This document shows positions 10,780-20,153 of a stretch of DNA of 64,000 nucleotides, piece by piece. The notes beneath the pieces are model-generated. The model ran no database searches, was not told the origin of the DNA, and was given only the letters and a program-made list of their open reading frames with translations. Position numbers and translations under genes: made by a program. The stretch covers positions 16,616,001 through 16,680,000 of the forward strand of contig JBHGNT010000003.1 of the NCBI GenBank assembly GCA_043228905.1. The letters are read 5' to 3'. The stretch is from Azolla caroliniana (taxonomy: Eukaryota; Polypodiophyta). Every line of letters begins with the position of its first letter. Within the stretch, counting starts at the first letter, position 1.

Positions 10780-11386
10780 ATTTGTCTACACACATTATCT
10801 GGTGTAGGGACATATACCAAATCAATAACTCTTGCATGAAGGCGCTATCTCACAAAGTGAATAATGCACCTCAATATGTTTGGTCCGTGCAGGAAATACA
10901 AGGTGTCTTGCAATAAATAATGCACTCTGACTACTTGTGAGAATATGCGTAGCAACATCAATCTCCATGCAAAGATCCATCAAAATGCATCTCAGCCATA
11001 TACACTCCACTATAGTTGTGAAAACTGCCATGTGTACTCAACTTCACAACTCGATGCCGCCACTATAGGTTGCTTTTTATTCAACCAAGATATACTTGAG
11101 TCTCCATGGAAAAAGCAATTACCACTAGTGGACACACGAGTATCATAACAACCAACCCAATCACTATCTGTAAAAGCATGTAAGCATTGTTGAGTATCTC
11201 TGCCATAAAAGAGACCTAAGCTCAAAGTGCCTCTTAGACATCTAAACACACGTTTCATTGCTTGCCAATTGCTAGTGCCAGGGCTATGCATACAACGATT
11301 CAATTAGGGAACAACATACATACTATATATATGTCCTTGTATTGCCTACATATATAAGACATCCCACATCTTGCTGATAAAGAGAA
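10780..11386 (-). pseudogene. Copia element C, end of RT and RNase H
   Basis: Reading leftward from 11386, the frame enters with 'YQQDVGCLIYVGNTR', continues with 'NRCMHSPGTSNWQAMKRVFRCLRGTLSLGLFYGRD' as the RT-RNase H connection, and reaches 'DSDWVGC', 'RVSTSGNCFF' and 'WLNKKQPIVAASSCEVEY' of RNase H. Stops interrupt it near 11300 and 11010. This is the downstream half of the gene whose upstream half lies at 39171-39640. The reading frame of the two halves joins across the inserted element B1, and the 5-bp repeat GAGAA/AAGAA marks the join. Confidence 0.85.
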
Positions 11387-11662
11387 TATTGAGTGAGCAA
11401 GTTCAACATGATCCGGATCAGCTGAACAAGCCAACAACTGGATCAGTGTCCGGATCAGACTATAATTGGTAGGCCGTTAGAGGCCTACGATCCTAGCTTA
11501 GTACTTGGGAGTCAATGACAGTCTCTCGGTTCAAGCATTGAAGTTTATGTCACTACTTATGTCAGTCCTTTTATGCACTTGTATAAAAGTGCTCACTGAG
11601 CACATTATATGTACACAGACAGAGTCTTTGAGTATTTTTGAAATTGAGTTTTTATTGTTTTG

Positions 11663-11693
<31 letters not shown>

Positions 11694-11785
11694 GTGTGAA
11701 GCTTTCTATTAAACTTGTGTATATTTTCTATTGCTATCCGGTGAATTTGGTTTCATCTACAAGCTTCTGCACACAATTCTTTTCA
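11387..11785 (+). repeat. 5' LTR of element B1
   Basis: It begins TATTGAGTGAG (the 3' LTR has TGTTGAGCGAG) and ends TTTTCA, next to the primer-binding site. It contains 'TTGTATAAAAGTGCTCA' near 11579, a plausible TATA box, and a pure (TC)n tract at about 11666-11688. About 399 bp against 414 bp for the 3' LTR. Confidence 0.85.
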
Positions 11786-11797
11786 TGGTATTAGAGC
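11786..11797 (+). other. Primer-binding site of element B1
   Basis: TGGTATTAGAGC directly follows the LTR end. It matches the initiator-Met-tRNA complement except for one C-to-T change, shared with elements B2 and E. Confidence 0.85.
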
Positions 11798-11976
11798 ATG
11801 AGGGTTGAGAACCTTTGCTGTCGACAAGCAATTTCCATAGACGAACCCTAACTTCCCGAAAAAGAACAGACAAAAGAAATAAATGGACAGAAGCATAGGA
11901 AGCTCGCTTTTGACAGAGAAGCTTGACAGAACCAACTATGCATCTTGGTCGTACAAGATGCACTAGTACCTGCTCG
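11798..11976 (+). pseudogene. Element B1 gag, first part
   Basis: The start of Gag near 11883 reads 'MDRSIGSSLLTEKLDRTNYASWSY' in pieces, ending '.YLLV' at the insertion point of element I. The same opening is present in B2 at about 55049. The gag continues at 17365 after element I. A TAG replaces the codon before YLL. Confidence 0.75.
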
Positions 11977-12638
11977 TGACAGGAACTACATGCTCCCAAT
12001 GAACAACGCTCGGCCACAACTGAGCTTAGGATCAAACACAGAAAATGGGGAATGAAAGCACGACACAATGGAGAGAGGAGTATACAGGATGTTTACGTGG
12101 AAAACCCAAACACGGGAAAAACCACGGCAGTCCACTGACTGCTAACTATCACTATGTAACAATGTACAATAGATGAACACAGAGGCAACGACCTCTTGTT
12201 CACTGTCTTCTTGACAGGCGGCGGTTACAACAGAGATACGAACTGTTCGTCTCTTTCTCTCTCTCTCTCTGTACACTGTTTCGCTCTAATCTTGCACCCA
12301 CAAGAATGACAACACACTTTACTACTAAGTTTGCCCTAAGTCATATTTATACTAATATGACTTTTTAGCTATTTACAAATATAGCCCCGATGGACTCTCA
12401 GAAAACATATTTACGAATAAGTTTCATTCATTCGGTGAGCACTTCTCACCGGGTCTTCACCATCCGGCTCTTGCCGGGTACTCCTCATCCGATTCTCACC
12501 GGGTCTTCCGTAGTCGGGTACTCCTCATCCGGTTCTCACCGGGTCTTCCGTAGCTGGGTACTCCTCATCCGATTCTCACCGGGTCTTCCGTAGCCGGGTA
12601 TTCCTCACTTCCCATCCGGAGGGACCAATTTCCTAACA
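11977..12638 (-). repeat. 3' LTR of element I
   Basis: The ends are TGACAGG and CCTAACA. It holds a (TC)n stretch near 12252-12270 and, at about 12472-12605, a minisatellite of about 39-41 bp units built on 'CGGGTACTCCTCATCCG' and 'TCACCGGGTCTTCCGTAG'. An open frame of 67 codons at 12390-12593 is only a by-product of the repeat. Confidence 0.9.
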
Positions 12639-12652
12639 AACTCCCCCTTCAC
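12639..12652 (-). other. Polypurine tract of element I
   Basis: The minus strand reads GTGAAGGGGGAG just before the 3' LTR starts with TGTTAGG. The same GAAGGGGGAG tract borders the 3' LTRs of elements II, III and D. It is the second-strand priming site. Confidence 0.8.
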
Positions 12653-12808
12653 TCCGGCATGGGATGTCTTACTAGTCCGATCCGCTTCCGACATGCATCC
12701 AGCTTGTCGGGTATCAGTACTTTGGTAAGCATATCTGATATCTGACCTGTTCTCGGCCGTGTGGATCTTCGTCAGCGCGAACTCTTGGTCATCTACTCTT
12801 TCCCGGAT

Positions 12809-13276
12809 CTAGTGATACCTTCGTTGGATATGCTTCGTCCGGGAATGGTAAGCTGCATTCTTAGCAAGGTGGATGGCACTTTGACTGTCGCAATAGAGCC
12901 GGTATTCATCTTGCCAGATACTGAGCTCTCCGATGAAGTCCTTCATCCATAGTATTTCCTTGTCGGCTTCCACAACCGCCATGTACTCCGCCTCCGTGGT
13001 TGACAACGCAACCTTCTTCTGCAGCCTCGACTGCCACGAAACAACTCCCCCTGCATAGGTCATTACATACCCGGATGTAGACCGGCTGGTATCCACATCA
13101 GCCGACATGTCCGAATCGGTGAAATCGTCAAGTTGAGGTTTACAGGAGCCGAATCAGAGACACATATTTGAAGTTCCCTTCAAGTATCGGAGTATCCATT
13201 TGACCGTGTTCCAATGCTCCTTGCCGGGATTGCTCATGAACTGGCTCACCACTCTGACTGCGTATCCAATATCCGG
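12809..13276 (-). pseudogene. Element I RNase H
   Basis: The RNase H frame is read from about 13276 downward. The recognisable block 13108-12809 has 'DVDTSRSTSGYVMTYAGG', 'STTEAEYMAV.EA.KEILWMKDFI', 'LYCDSQSAIHLAKN' and 'YHSRTKHI', covering the copia RNase H core. It lies in the same frame as the upstream reverse transcriptase. It is separated from it by stops at 13277-13279 and near 13150, both TGA where arginine (CGA) is expected, and ends at a TAG where tryptophan is expected. It would degrade the RNA of the RNA:DNA hybrid. Confidence 0.85.
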
Positions 13277-14080
13277 TCAAGTACACACCATTGTGTACAT
13301 TAAGCTCCCGACAGTAGAGGCATATGGAACCTTCATCATATCTGCCTTCTCAGCTTTCGTCTTCGGGCTTTGCTTACCGGATAACCTGCAGTTTACCGGA
13401 AGTGTCGATCTGACCGGTTTTGCATCTGACATGTTGAACCGCTGAAGCACCTTTGTCACGTACTTCTCTTGTGACAGCCACAATTGCTTCATTGACCGGT
13501 CCCGGATAATATGCATCCCCAGCATCTGTCTTGCCGGACCCAAGTCTTTCATTGAGAAGGTCCGGTTGAGGGCCTTCTTCAGCATCCGTATTTTGGCTTG
13601 GTCCCGTCCGACGATCAACATGTTGTCCACGTACAGAAGGAGTATCTGGAAGTTGCCTCCTTCGAACTTCTTCACAAACACACAGTGATCGGCCTGCATC
13701 TTGTGGTACCCTTGATCGGCCATGAAGGAGTCGAACTTCCGGTACCATTGTCGGGGAGCCTGCTTCAGTCCGTACAGGCTCTTCTTCAATCGGCAAACCA
13801 GGCGCTCCTTCCCTTTCTCCACGAATCCTTCCGGTTGCTGCATGTAGATCTCCTCTTCGAGGTCACAGTGAAGGAATGTTGTCTTCACGTCCAGCTGCTC
13901 TACCTCGACGTCCATGCTTGCCGTTATACTCAACACCGTCCGGATGGAGGTCATCTTTACTACCGGGGCAAATATCTCGTCGAAGTCCACGCCCTTCTTT
14001 TGTTGGAACCCCTTGACCACGATCCTAGCTTTGTATCTCGGGGATTGCCGGCATCTCCCGGTTTCAACTTGTACACGCAC
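13277..14080 (-). pseudogene. Element I reverse transcriptase
   Basis: A 267-codon frame covers the copia reverse transcriptase: 'YKARIVVKGFQQKKGVDF', 'IFAPVVKMTSIRTVLS', 'QLDVKTTFLHCDLEEEIYM', 'QPEGFVEKGKE', 'CRLKKSLYGLKQAPRQWY', 'LLLYVDNMLIVG' and 'WLSQEKYVTKVL'. The catalytic motif reads YVDN where YVDD is expected; element III keeps YVDD and element II has YLDD. The second catalytic aspartate is therefore lost by one G-to-A change and the enzyme should be inactive. A one-base frameshift near 14040 separates it from the upstream polyprotein frame. Confidence 0.88.
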
Positions 14081-14637
14081 TTGTTTCGGAGTGCCCTCTT
14101 TCCTTTTGGCAACTCCACCAATTCATACGTATGGTTCTCATGCAGGGAGTCCATCTCATCCTGCATGGCACTTAACCATTTGCGGCTATGGGCGTCACTT
14201 TTAGCTTCCTCGAAGCTTTCTGGCTCCCCCTCATCGGTCACCAGCACATGCTCTGCATCCGGAAATCTCTGGGGGGCCCCTCTCTCTCTGAGAGGATATC
14301 TCCGCCTTTGGGCTTCGGTAACCGGCTCGTCCATTTGCTCTTCATCCAAATCCGATTCGGGGTCTTGGCCGGTTCCGGTTTCAGCTTCCTCTACTTCTTC
14401 TTCTGCCGGTTCGGTATCCTCACCGTAACTGGCTGGTTCCTCGAGTGCTAACCGGTCTCTTGCCGGTTGGGTCTGCTCATCGGAGAATCGATCCTTACCG
14501 GTCGACTCGGAGTTCATTATCTTCTTCTCCGACTCCCAGTCGGCGAGCGTCTTGTCCTCCATGAAGATAATATCTCGACTCCGGAATACCTTCTTGTCGA
14601 CCAGGTCCCACACTCGGTAGCCGAACTCATCGTCGCC
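13960..14637 (-). pseudogene. Element I integrase tail and RT entry
   Basis: This segment is in frame with the large polyprotein frame upstream, separated only by one stop at 14638-14640. It reads 'YRVWDLVDKKVFRSRDIIF', then a Glu/Ser-rich linker, then 'HVLVTDEGEPESFEEA', 'WLSAMQDEMDSLHENHTYEL' and 'LPKGKRALRNK', the standard entry to copia reverse transcriptase. After about 14040 the frame shifts and the last residues are out-of-frame noise ending at 13960. Confidence 0.8.
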
Positions 14638-16677
14638 TCAACCGAGGAATATGCATGGCCGGGTCTTTGGATCCAACTTTCCTCTTCGGTCCTTAGCAAC
14701 ATGCACGTACGCAAGACACCCGAATACTTTCAGATGACGGTAAGCCACTTCCTTACCGGTCCAAACTCTCTGTGGCGTGTCTCCGTCCAAGGGTACTGAG
14801 GGTGATCTGTTTATCACATATGTCGCCGTCGACAGTGCCTCAACCCAAAACTTCTTGGGTAGTTTTGCATGCGCCAACATACTCCAGACCCTTTCCATTA
14901 TGGTCCGGTTCATCCTCTCGGCCAGCCCGTTTAGTTCCGGCGTCTTCGGCACGGTAAATTCGAGCCGGATTCCCTTCGAGCGACAGTACTCTTCGAACTG
15001 CCCCTGACATTCACCTCCGTTATCTGCTCGAACCGCCTTCAACTTCCGATCGGTTTCTCTTTCCACTCTCGCGTGGAGCTCTTTGAAGACGGACAACACT
15101 TGATCCTTCGTCTTCAACGGTGTGGCCCACAGCTTCCGGCTGTGGTTATCTATGAACGTCACGAAGTACTGCGATCCGGCAGGTGACTTCGTGTCCACTT
15201 GACATACATCAGTATGCACCAACTCCAGTGATGCATTACGTCTCATCGGTGGCCTCGATCGGAAGGAGGTCCGGTTTTGTTTACCGGCCAGACAATCAGA
15301 GCACTTCTCCAAGTGCACGTTCTTCACTGGAATGAGGTTGTCATCTGCAAGCCTCTTCATCCCGTTCTCCCTCATGTGACACAGCCTTTTGTGCCACAAC
15401 TCACCGGCAGTGTCGGATGCCACGTTCACTTCCTCCGGACATAACCGGGCATTCATCAGGTACAACGTGTTGACCTTCCGGGCCCGAGCCACAATCAGGC
15501 TCCCTTTGCTGAACTTAATAACACCGTTCCGGATGCTATCCGTGTAGCCTTCATCATCTAGCCGATCGACTGATATCAGGTTCAGACGAACCTCCGGAAC
15601 GTGTTGGACATCCTTCAGCAGCAGCTTGCATCCGGTTGGTGTTGTCAGCCACATGTCTCCTATGCCGACAATTCGGCATGTACCTTCATTCTCCATCCGG
15701 ACACAGCCTTGATCACCGGCTGAGTAGGATGAGAAGCATTTCCGGTCCGGGGTAAGGTGGAACGACGCTCCGGAGTCGACCACCCAGGTCATCTCGTCGT
15801 CGGCAAGGTTTATCTCACTCTCCTCGGTGATGAGCATAAACTCTTCTTCACTTGCCGTGATTGCCGTCGTTCCCTTCCGGTTCGTTCCCCTCCGATCTTT
15901 ACCGTTCAGATCCGGTGTCCGCTTCGAATCGATACCGTCGGTTTCCTTGTCTTTTCGGAAATGCCGATAGTTCTTCTGGAAGTGTCCTGGCTTGCCGCAA
16001 TAGAAGCAAGTAGGCCTCCCCCTTGACTTTGACCATGTCCCCGACTTCTCCCGGTTCTGGGGACTACGGTTCCGTTGTCTTCCGCGTTTCGATTCGGTAA
16101 GGAGCGCTTTGGAGTCAGAGCTCGTATCCTTATCTTTCCGACGCACCTCCTCATCTAGCAAGCTCGACTTCACTCTTGGTACGGATAATTGTTTCCCTTC
16201 CGGCCCAACGTTGCCCAAAGTGACAACCAATGTCTCCCAGCTATCCGAGAGGGAATCGAGCAGAAGTAGCGCTAGTACCTCATCGGCGAGAGGTACTTCC
16301 AATGATGTTTCCTGGTGTATCAGCCCCTGGAAGGCATTCATGTGCTCCGCCATGGTGGAACCATCTTGGTACCGGAGTCTTACTAGCTTCCGGAATACCA
16401 AAACCTGGTTAACAACATTTTTGTTCCGAAACATAATGTCGATCTTTTGCCAGAGCTCATGAGCCTTGCTCTCTTCATTGAAGTTGTTGTACAGGCTCAT
16501 GTCGATGAAGCACCGTATGTAAGCCGTTGTCTTCATGTGCATCACCTCCCATATCGTGGCGTCGATTTTGTCCGGTCTCTTGTCCCCGACCTGAACCGGC
16601 AACCAAAGATCTTTAACCACGAGCATGTCCCTCATCTTCGACTTCCACACGGAGTTGGAGCCGGTGAGCTTGAACAT
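14638..16677 (-). CDS. Element I Gag-protease-integrase frame (longest copia frame here)
   Basis: Translation from the ATG at 16677 (MFKLTGSN...) gives about 679 residues. The frame is also open further upstream into the LTR, but the family Gag begins at this methionine. In order: UBN2-type Gag ('VWKSKMRDMLVVKDLW'), a zinc knuckle CFYCGKPGHFQKNY whose last cysteine is tyrosine, retropepsin with WVVDSGASFHLTP, GAG-pre-integrase ('LWHKRLCHM'), then the integrase core with HTDVCQ, RADNGGE and the catalytic Glu in 'NGLAERMNRTIMERV'. The DDE triad is intact. A TGA at 14638 ends it just before the reverse transcriptase entry. The frame is intact but not autonomous, because pol downstream is broken. 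Confidence 0.88.
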   Translation of the reverse strand: MFKLTGSNSVWKSKMRDMLVVKDLWLPVQVGDKRPDKIDATIWEVMHMKTTAYIRCFIDMSLYNNFNEESKAHELWQKIDIMFRNKNVVNQVLVFRKLVRLRYQDGSTMAEHMNAFQGLIHQETSLEVPLADEVLALLLLDSLSDSWETLVVTLGNVGPEGKQLSVPRVKSSLLDEEVRRKDKDTSSDSKALLTESKRGRQRNRSPQNREKSGTWSKSRGRPTCFYCGKPGHFQKNYRHFRKDKETDGIDSKRTPDLNGKDRRGTNRKGTTAITASEEEFMLITEESEINLADDEMTWVVDSGASFHLTPDRKCFSSYSAGDQGCVRMENEGTCRIVGIGDMWLTTPTGCKLLLKDVQHVPEVRLNLISVDRLDDEGYTDSIRNGVIKFSKGSLIVARARKVNTLYLMNARLCPEEVNVASDTAGELWHKRLCHMRENGMKRLADDNLIPVKNVHLEKCSDCLAGKQNRTSFRSRPPMRRNASLELVHTDVCQVDTKSPAGSQYFVTFIDNHSRKLWATPLKTKDQVLSVFKELHARVERETDRKLKAVRADNGGECQGQFEEYCRSKGIRLEFTVPKTPELNGLAERMNRTIMERVWSMLAHAKLPKKFWVEALSTATYVINRSPSVPLDGDTPQRVWTGKEVAYRHLKVFGCLAYVHVAKDRRGKLDPKTRPCIFLG

Positions 16678-16687
16678 GCCGCCCAAC

Positions 16688-16699
16688 GATTCGATACCA
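16688..16699 (-). other. Primer-binding site of element I (degenerate)
   Basis: On the minus strand, TGGTATCGAATC begins three bases inside the 5' LTR. The first seven bases fit the initiator-Met-tRNA site TGGTATCAGAGC; the rest has drifted. Confidence 0.65.
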
Positions 16700-16702
16700 C
16701 TT

Positions 16703-17364
16703 TGATAGGAACTACACGGTCCCAATGAACAACGCTCGGCCACAACTGAGCTTAGGATCAAACACAGAAAACAGGGAATGAAAGCATGACACAATGGAGA
16801 GAGGAGTACACAGGATGTTTACGTGGAAAACCCAAACACGGGAAAAACCACGGCAGTCCACTGACTGCTAACTATCACTATGTAACGATGTACAATAGAT
16901 GAACACAGAGGCAACGACCTCTTGTTCACTGTCTTCGTGACAGGCGGCGGTTACAACAGAGATACGAACTGTTCGTCTCTTTCTCTCTCTCTCTCTGTAC
17001 ACTGTTTCGCTCTAATCTTGCACCCACAAGAATGACAACACACTTTACTACTAAGTTTGCCCTAAGTCATATTTATACTAATATGACTTTTTAGCTATTT
17101 ACAAATATAGCCCCGATGGACTCTCAGAAAACATATTTACGAATAAGTTTCATTCATTCGGTGAGCACTTCTCACCGGGTCTTCACCATCCGGCTCTTGC
17201 CGGGTACTCCTCATCCGGTTCTCACCGGGTCTTCCGTAGTCGGGTACTCCTCATCCGGTTCTCACCGGGTCTTCCGTAGCTGGGTACTCCTCATCCGATT
17301 CTCACCGGGTCTTCCGTAGCCGGGTACTCCTCACTTCCCATCCGGAGGGACCAGTTTCCTAATA
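16703..17364 (-). repeat. 5' LTR of element I
   Basis: The ends are TGATAGG and CCTAATA. It aligns with 11977-12638 at a constant offset of 4726 bp with no gaps that I could see, including the minisatellite at about 17198-17331. Confidence 0.9.
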
Positions 17365-18369
17365 GCTTGGACATGGATACTAGAGTTATGTTGAAGGAAC
17401 GAATGAAGTAGCGTCGGAGCCGGCACACAAGGACATCCCGTCATTGGAGCCAGGAACGAGCAGAGTGTTGTAATGCCTCGTATCCAATGTGCATGACCAG
17501 ATGCTCGGCTACATCAGGGATGCAAAAACGCCAAAAGAAGCTTGGGAGAATCTGAAAATGATTTTCACGACAATCACGACGGCTCTAAAGTTGGAGCCCT
17601 GACAAGAGCTACACAACATTCGACAAAGAGACATGTTGGTTACCGAATATACCACTAAGATAAAGGAGATTTACAACGCATTAGGGTACATCAACGTGAC
17701 GGTGGAAGAAGACGAGATGATCCAGATCTGCCTCGGTGGTCTAGCACAATAGTATGGGCCAATCTGGATAGCGATATGCTCCCGGGAGAAGCCACCGTCC
17801 TTGTTTGACTTGCAATCAATGTTGATGGTCGAAGAACTCCACGCGAATGGGTCGAGGACCACGCAACTGGACAACCGGATGTTGTACACGAAGGTGGATC
17901 GGCCGGGAAGAGCAGAACCAAAGGCAGAAAGATAGTGCCAACAACAGTTCCGGAACCTCCACAAGCAAGGGGAGTTAAGGTGATGCCGATAACAGGCAAT
18001 CTAAAGCCAACACGGAATGTTGGTATTGTGGCAAGAAAGGCCATCGGGAGAGCGAGTGCTGGAAGAAGTGCGTCGATGCGGATAAATCTGGATTCGGTAA
18101 GGCCGGACAAGGAAATCGGCAAAGCTCGCTCTACGCAGAAGGATCAGAAGGATCCAGAACCAGAAAAATTGGAAAAGGGCTAGCCATTGACATTAAGCAC
18201 AAGGCAAACTCGATGAAGAAGACCACTTCCGGATCGAAGGAAGTGTGGTACATTGACTCCGGAGCATCAAACCCCATGACGAGCCACGAAGAGTGGTTCT
18301 CATATCTGGAAAAACCGGAGCAACCAGGAGTTGTCCAAACCGGAGACGACACCCCTCACTCGATCGAGC
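17365..18369 (+). pseudogene. Element B1 gag (second part) and protease
   Basis: Gag text resumes after element I: 'EAWENLKMIFTT', 'VTEYTTKIKEIYNALG', 'EEDEMIQICLGGL' and 'PSLFDLQSMLMV', the UBN2 region of a copia Gag. It is followed near 18005-18060 by a complete knuckle CWYCGKKGHRESEC and near 18236 by retropepsin 'VWYIDSGASNPMTSHEEWF'. Several stops and frame changes break it (for example near 17390, 17606 and 17750). It stops at 18369, where N1 is inserted; protease and pre-integrase text resumes at 21466. Confidence 0.82.
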
Positions 18370-18891
18370 TATCACAGACACACCAACCCTAGACTACACC
18401 ATAGCACAAATGACGAGGGTATGATTGATAAGGTTATGAACATGGAACTAAATGTGATGAGGCTAGAAACTTGGGAAGTATGGAGTGACGAGATGAGGAA
18501 CTTAAGACGTTAGGAACAATAAAAGAGCATAAAGACAAATATGTAAATGAAGGAGAGAAGATGGGGTTAAAGAAGAATACTAGATTGATGTGTCAATGAC
18601 TGGCGTTGAATCCCTTGAAAGGAGTTAAGAAGGTTACAAGTATTTATACTGCGAGTTGAAGTATATGCATTAGAATATTCTCAAGAATATTTGGGAGAAT
18701 ATTCTAGAACCCTATAGTTCTAGAACTTTCTAAAAATTCCTACAACTTCCAATAGATAATCTAGTAATAATATACTAAGATATACATAACATGACTATGT
18801 ATTTAGATGTGTTGATTAGAACATAACACTTTACTATATACAAGAGGTGAAGAGTTCGAATCTTGACATGACTGTTGTCATGTCCATGACG
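18370..18891 (+). repeat. 5' LTR of N1
   Basis: It is 522 bp. The ends have decayed (TA...CG in place of TG...CA). The body aligns with 20154-20535 plus 21354-21460. The 3' part holds 'AAGAGTTCGAATCTTGACATGA', which resembles a tRNA B box and recurs in the solo LTR at 32645-33089. Confidence 0.8.
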
Positions 18892-18985
18892 TTATCCTCC
18901 CCTTTACGACTGCCTTTTCGGAAGCGTGGCAGTCATGTCCGTGACAATGTCCTCCCCTTTACGGTCGCCTTTTCGGAAGCGTGGT
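18875..18985 (+). repeat. Tandem duplication at start of N1 interior
   Basis: A unit of about 52 bp containing 'TCCTCCCCTTTACG' and 'GCCTTTTCGGAAGCGTGG' is present twice, each time preceded by 'CATGTCC(A/G)TGAC', the LTR end motif. The second copy of the LTR end is therefore internal, as if this junction had been duplicated. Confidence 0.7.
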
Positions 18986-19029
18986 GTAGGGAAGAGCTTA
19001 AAGAGAAAACCAAAGTAGGTTGAGGAGTG

Positions 19030-19495
19030 GCTGACCATGTGTGGTCCTCACCGGAGACACGAACAACAACGGGCATGAGCGACCATGTGTGGTCCTCACT
19101 GGGAACTGGAACACGACCAGGCGTGAGCGACCTTGTGCGGTCCTCACCGGAGACATGAACACCAACAGGGGCGAGCGACCATGTGCGGTCCTCATCGGAG
19201 ACACGAACACCAACGGACGTGGGCAACCATGTGTGGTCCTCACCAACACCAACGGGCATGAGTGACATTGTGTGGTCCTCACCGGAGACTTGGCCACGAT
19301 CGGGCATGAACGACCATGTGCGGTCCTCACCAAGAACTAGGACACCAACGAATGTGAGCGACCATGTGCGGTCCTCACCGGGAACACAAACACCAACGGA
19401 CGTGAGTGACCATGTGCGGTCCTCACCGAAACTGGGACACCAACGGGTATGAGCGACCATGTGCGGTCCTCACCGGAGGCTGGGACACTTGACAT
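19030..19495 (+). repeat. Minisatellite of ~48-bp units in N1
   Basis: About nine or ten imperfect units follow each other. Each contains 'GACCATGTG(T/C)GGTCCTCACC', then a variable 'GGAGAC.CGAACACCAACGG' part and a 'GTGAGC' or 'ATGAGC' end. The unit length is close to but not always a multiple of three, and frames on both strands are open across parts of it. Long overlapping frames here (for example 175 codons on the minus strand) are by-products of the repeat. Confidence 0.85.
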
Positions 19496-19539
19496 TGATG
19501 AAGGCCAGGCAAAGTAGTGTTGATGACGACACCAAGAGG

Positions 19540-20060
19540 TGTTGATGATGATGATGTCGAAGATAAAGCAATGAAGACAATGAAGTTGAGGAAGCGTTTC
19601 TGGAGGCAATGACTGTGACTATGGCAATGATGGAAACAGAGAAATAGATGAAGAGGATAAGAAACACAGCGATCAAGACATTGAGGATAAAAAGAAATAC
19701 AAAGATAGAGATATAAGGGATGATAGAAAACACAGTGACAGGGACGAAGATTATAAGAAATACATAGATAGGGATGATGATGATAAAAAACACATAGATA
19801 GAGATGAAAACGGTAGGAAACACAAGGAGAAGGATGATAATGACAAAAAACATAGAGATAGGGATGTGGAAGATAATAAGAAGCGCAAAAGGTAGGGATG
19901 ATGATGATAAGAAACACAGAGATAGATATGTGGAGGATGAGAAGAAACTAAAAAATAAAGACAATGATGAGGAGAAACTAAAAGACAGAGACAAAGATGA
20001 GAAGAAACTATGAGATAGAGATGGCCAAGAAAATAGGAAACGAATGGATGTTGATGACGG
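19540..20060 (+). other. Charged Asp/Lys/Arg repeat block in N1 (possible captured coding sequence)
   Basis: One plus-strand frame reads as alternating acidic and basic short repeats of the form 'RDDDDKKH.DRD' and 'KHKEKDDNDKKHRDRD', reaching 'EDNKKRKR' before a stop near 19893, then continuing in other frames. Such blocks are common in nuclear RNA-processing proteins of plants. They could also arise by slippage of GAT/AAA-rich DNA. No ordered domain is visible. It may be a captured gene fragment carried by N1 or simply low-complexity DNA; the sequence does not decide. Confidence 0.45.
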
Positions 20061-20153
20061 TAACTCTGGAATCAAGGATGGTGACGATGGTAACTCTAGA
20101 AGCAAGGGCAATGATGAAGACGGGAGATGCTTCTAGTTGGAAGGGATTCAAAC

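Larger units (their letters stand above)
11977..17364 (-). mobile_element. Full-length copia element I nested in B1 gag
   Basis: The element is 5388 bp and faces left. Two 662-bp LTRs (11977-12638 and 16703-17364) differ at only about a dozen positions by eye, so the insertion is fairly recent. Flanking pentamers are GCTCG and GCTTG. B1 gag text continues across the site, as the uninterrupted homolog near 55125 in B2 shows. A polypurine tract lies at 12639-12652 and a degenerate primer site at 16688-16699. Protease, integrase, reverse transcriptase and RNase H are all present in copia order. Confidence 0.92.

Noticed and set aside
12390-12593. 67-codon frame in the element I LTR (and its copy at 17116-17319)
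   Set aside because: It lies wholly within the LTR and its length follows from the tandem unit. No start context or independent conservation.
16678-16794. Upstream start at 16794 for the element I polyprotein
   Set aside because: The extra 39 residues come from the LTR and primer site. Related elements begin Gag at or near the MFKLTGSN methionine.
19030-19495. Regular repeats resembling a CRISPR array
   Set aside because: Units are contiguous and all positions drift equally; there are no conserved repeats with unique spacers, and the context is a plant LTR element. It is a minisatellite.
19423-20111. Minus-strand frames rich in Phe, Ser, Ile and Leu (164 and 213 codons) as membrane proteins
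   Set aside because: They are the complement of the Asp/Lys/Arg repeat block. The hydrophobic, repetitive composition is a by-product of reading GAT/AAA-rich DNA backwards.
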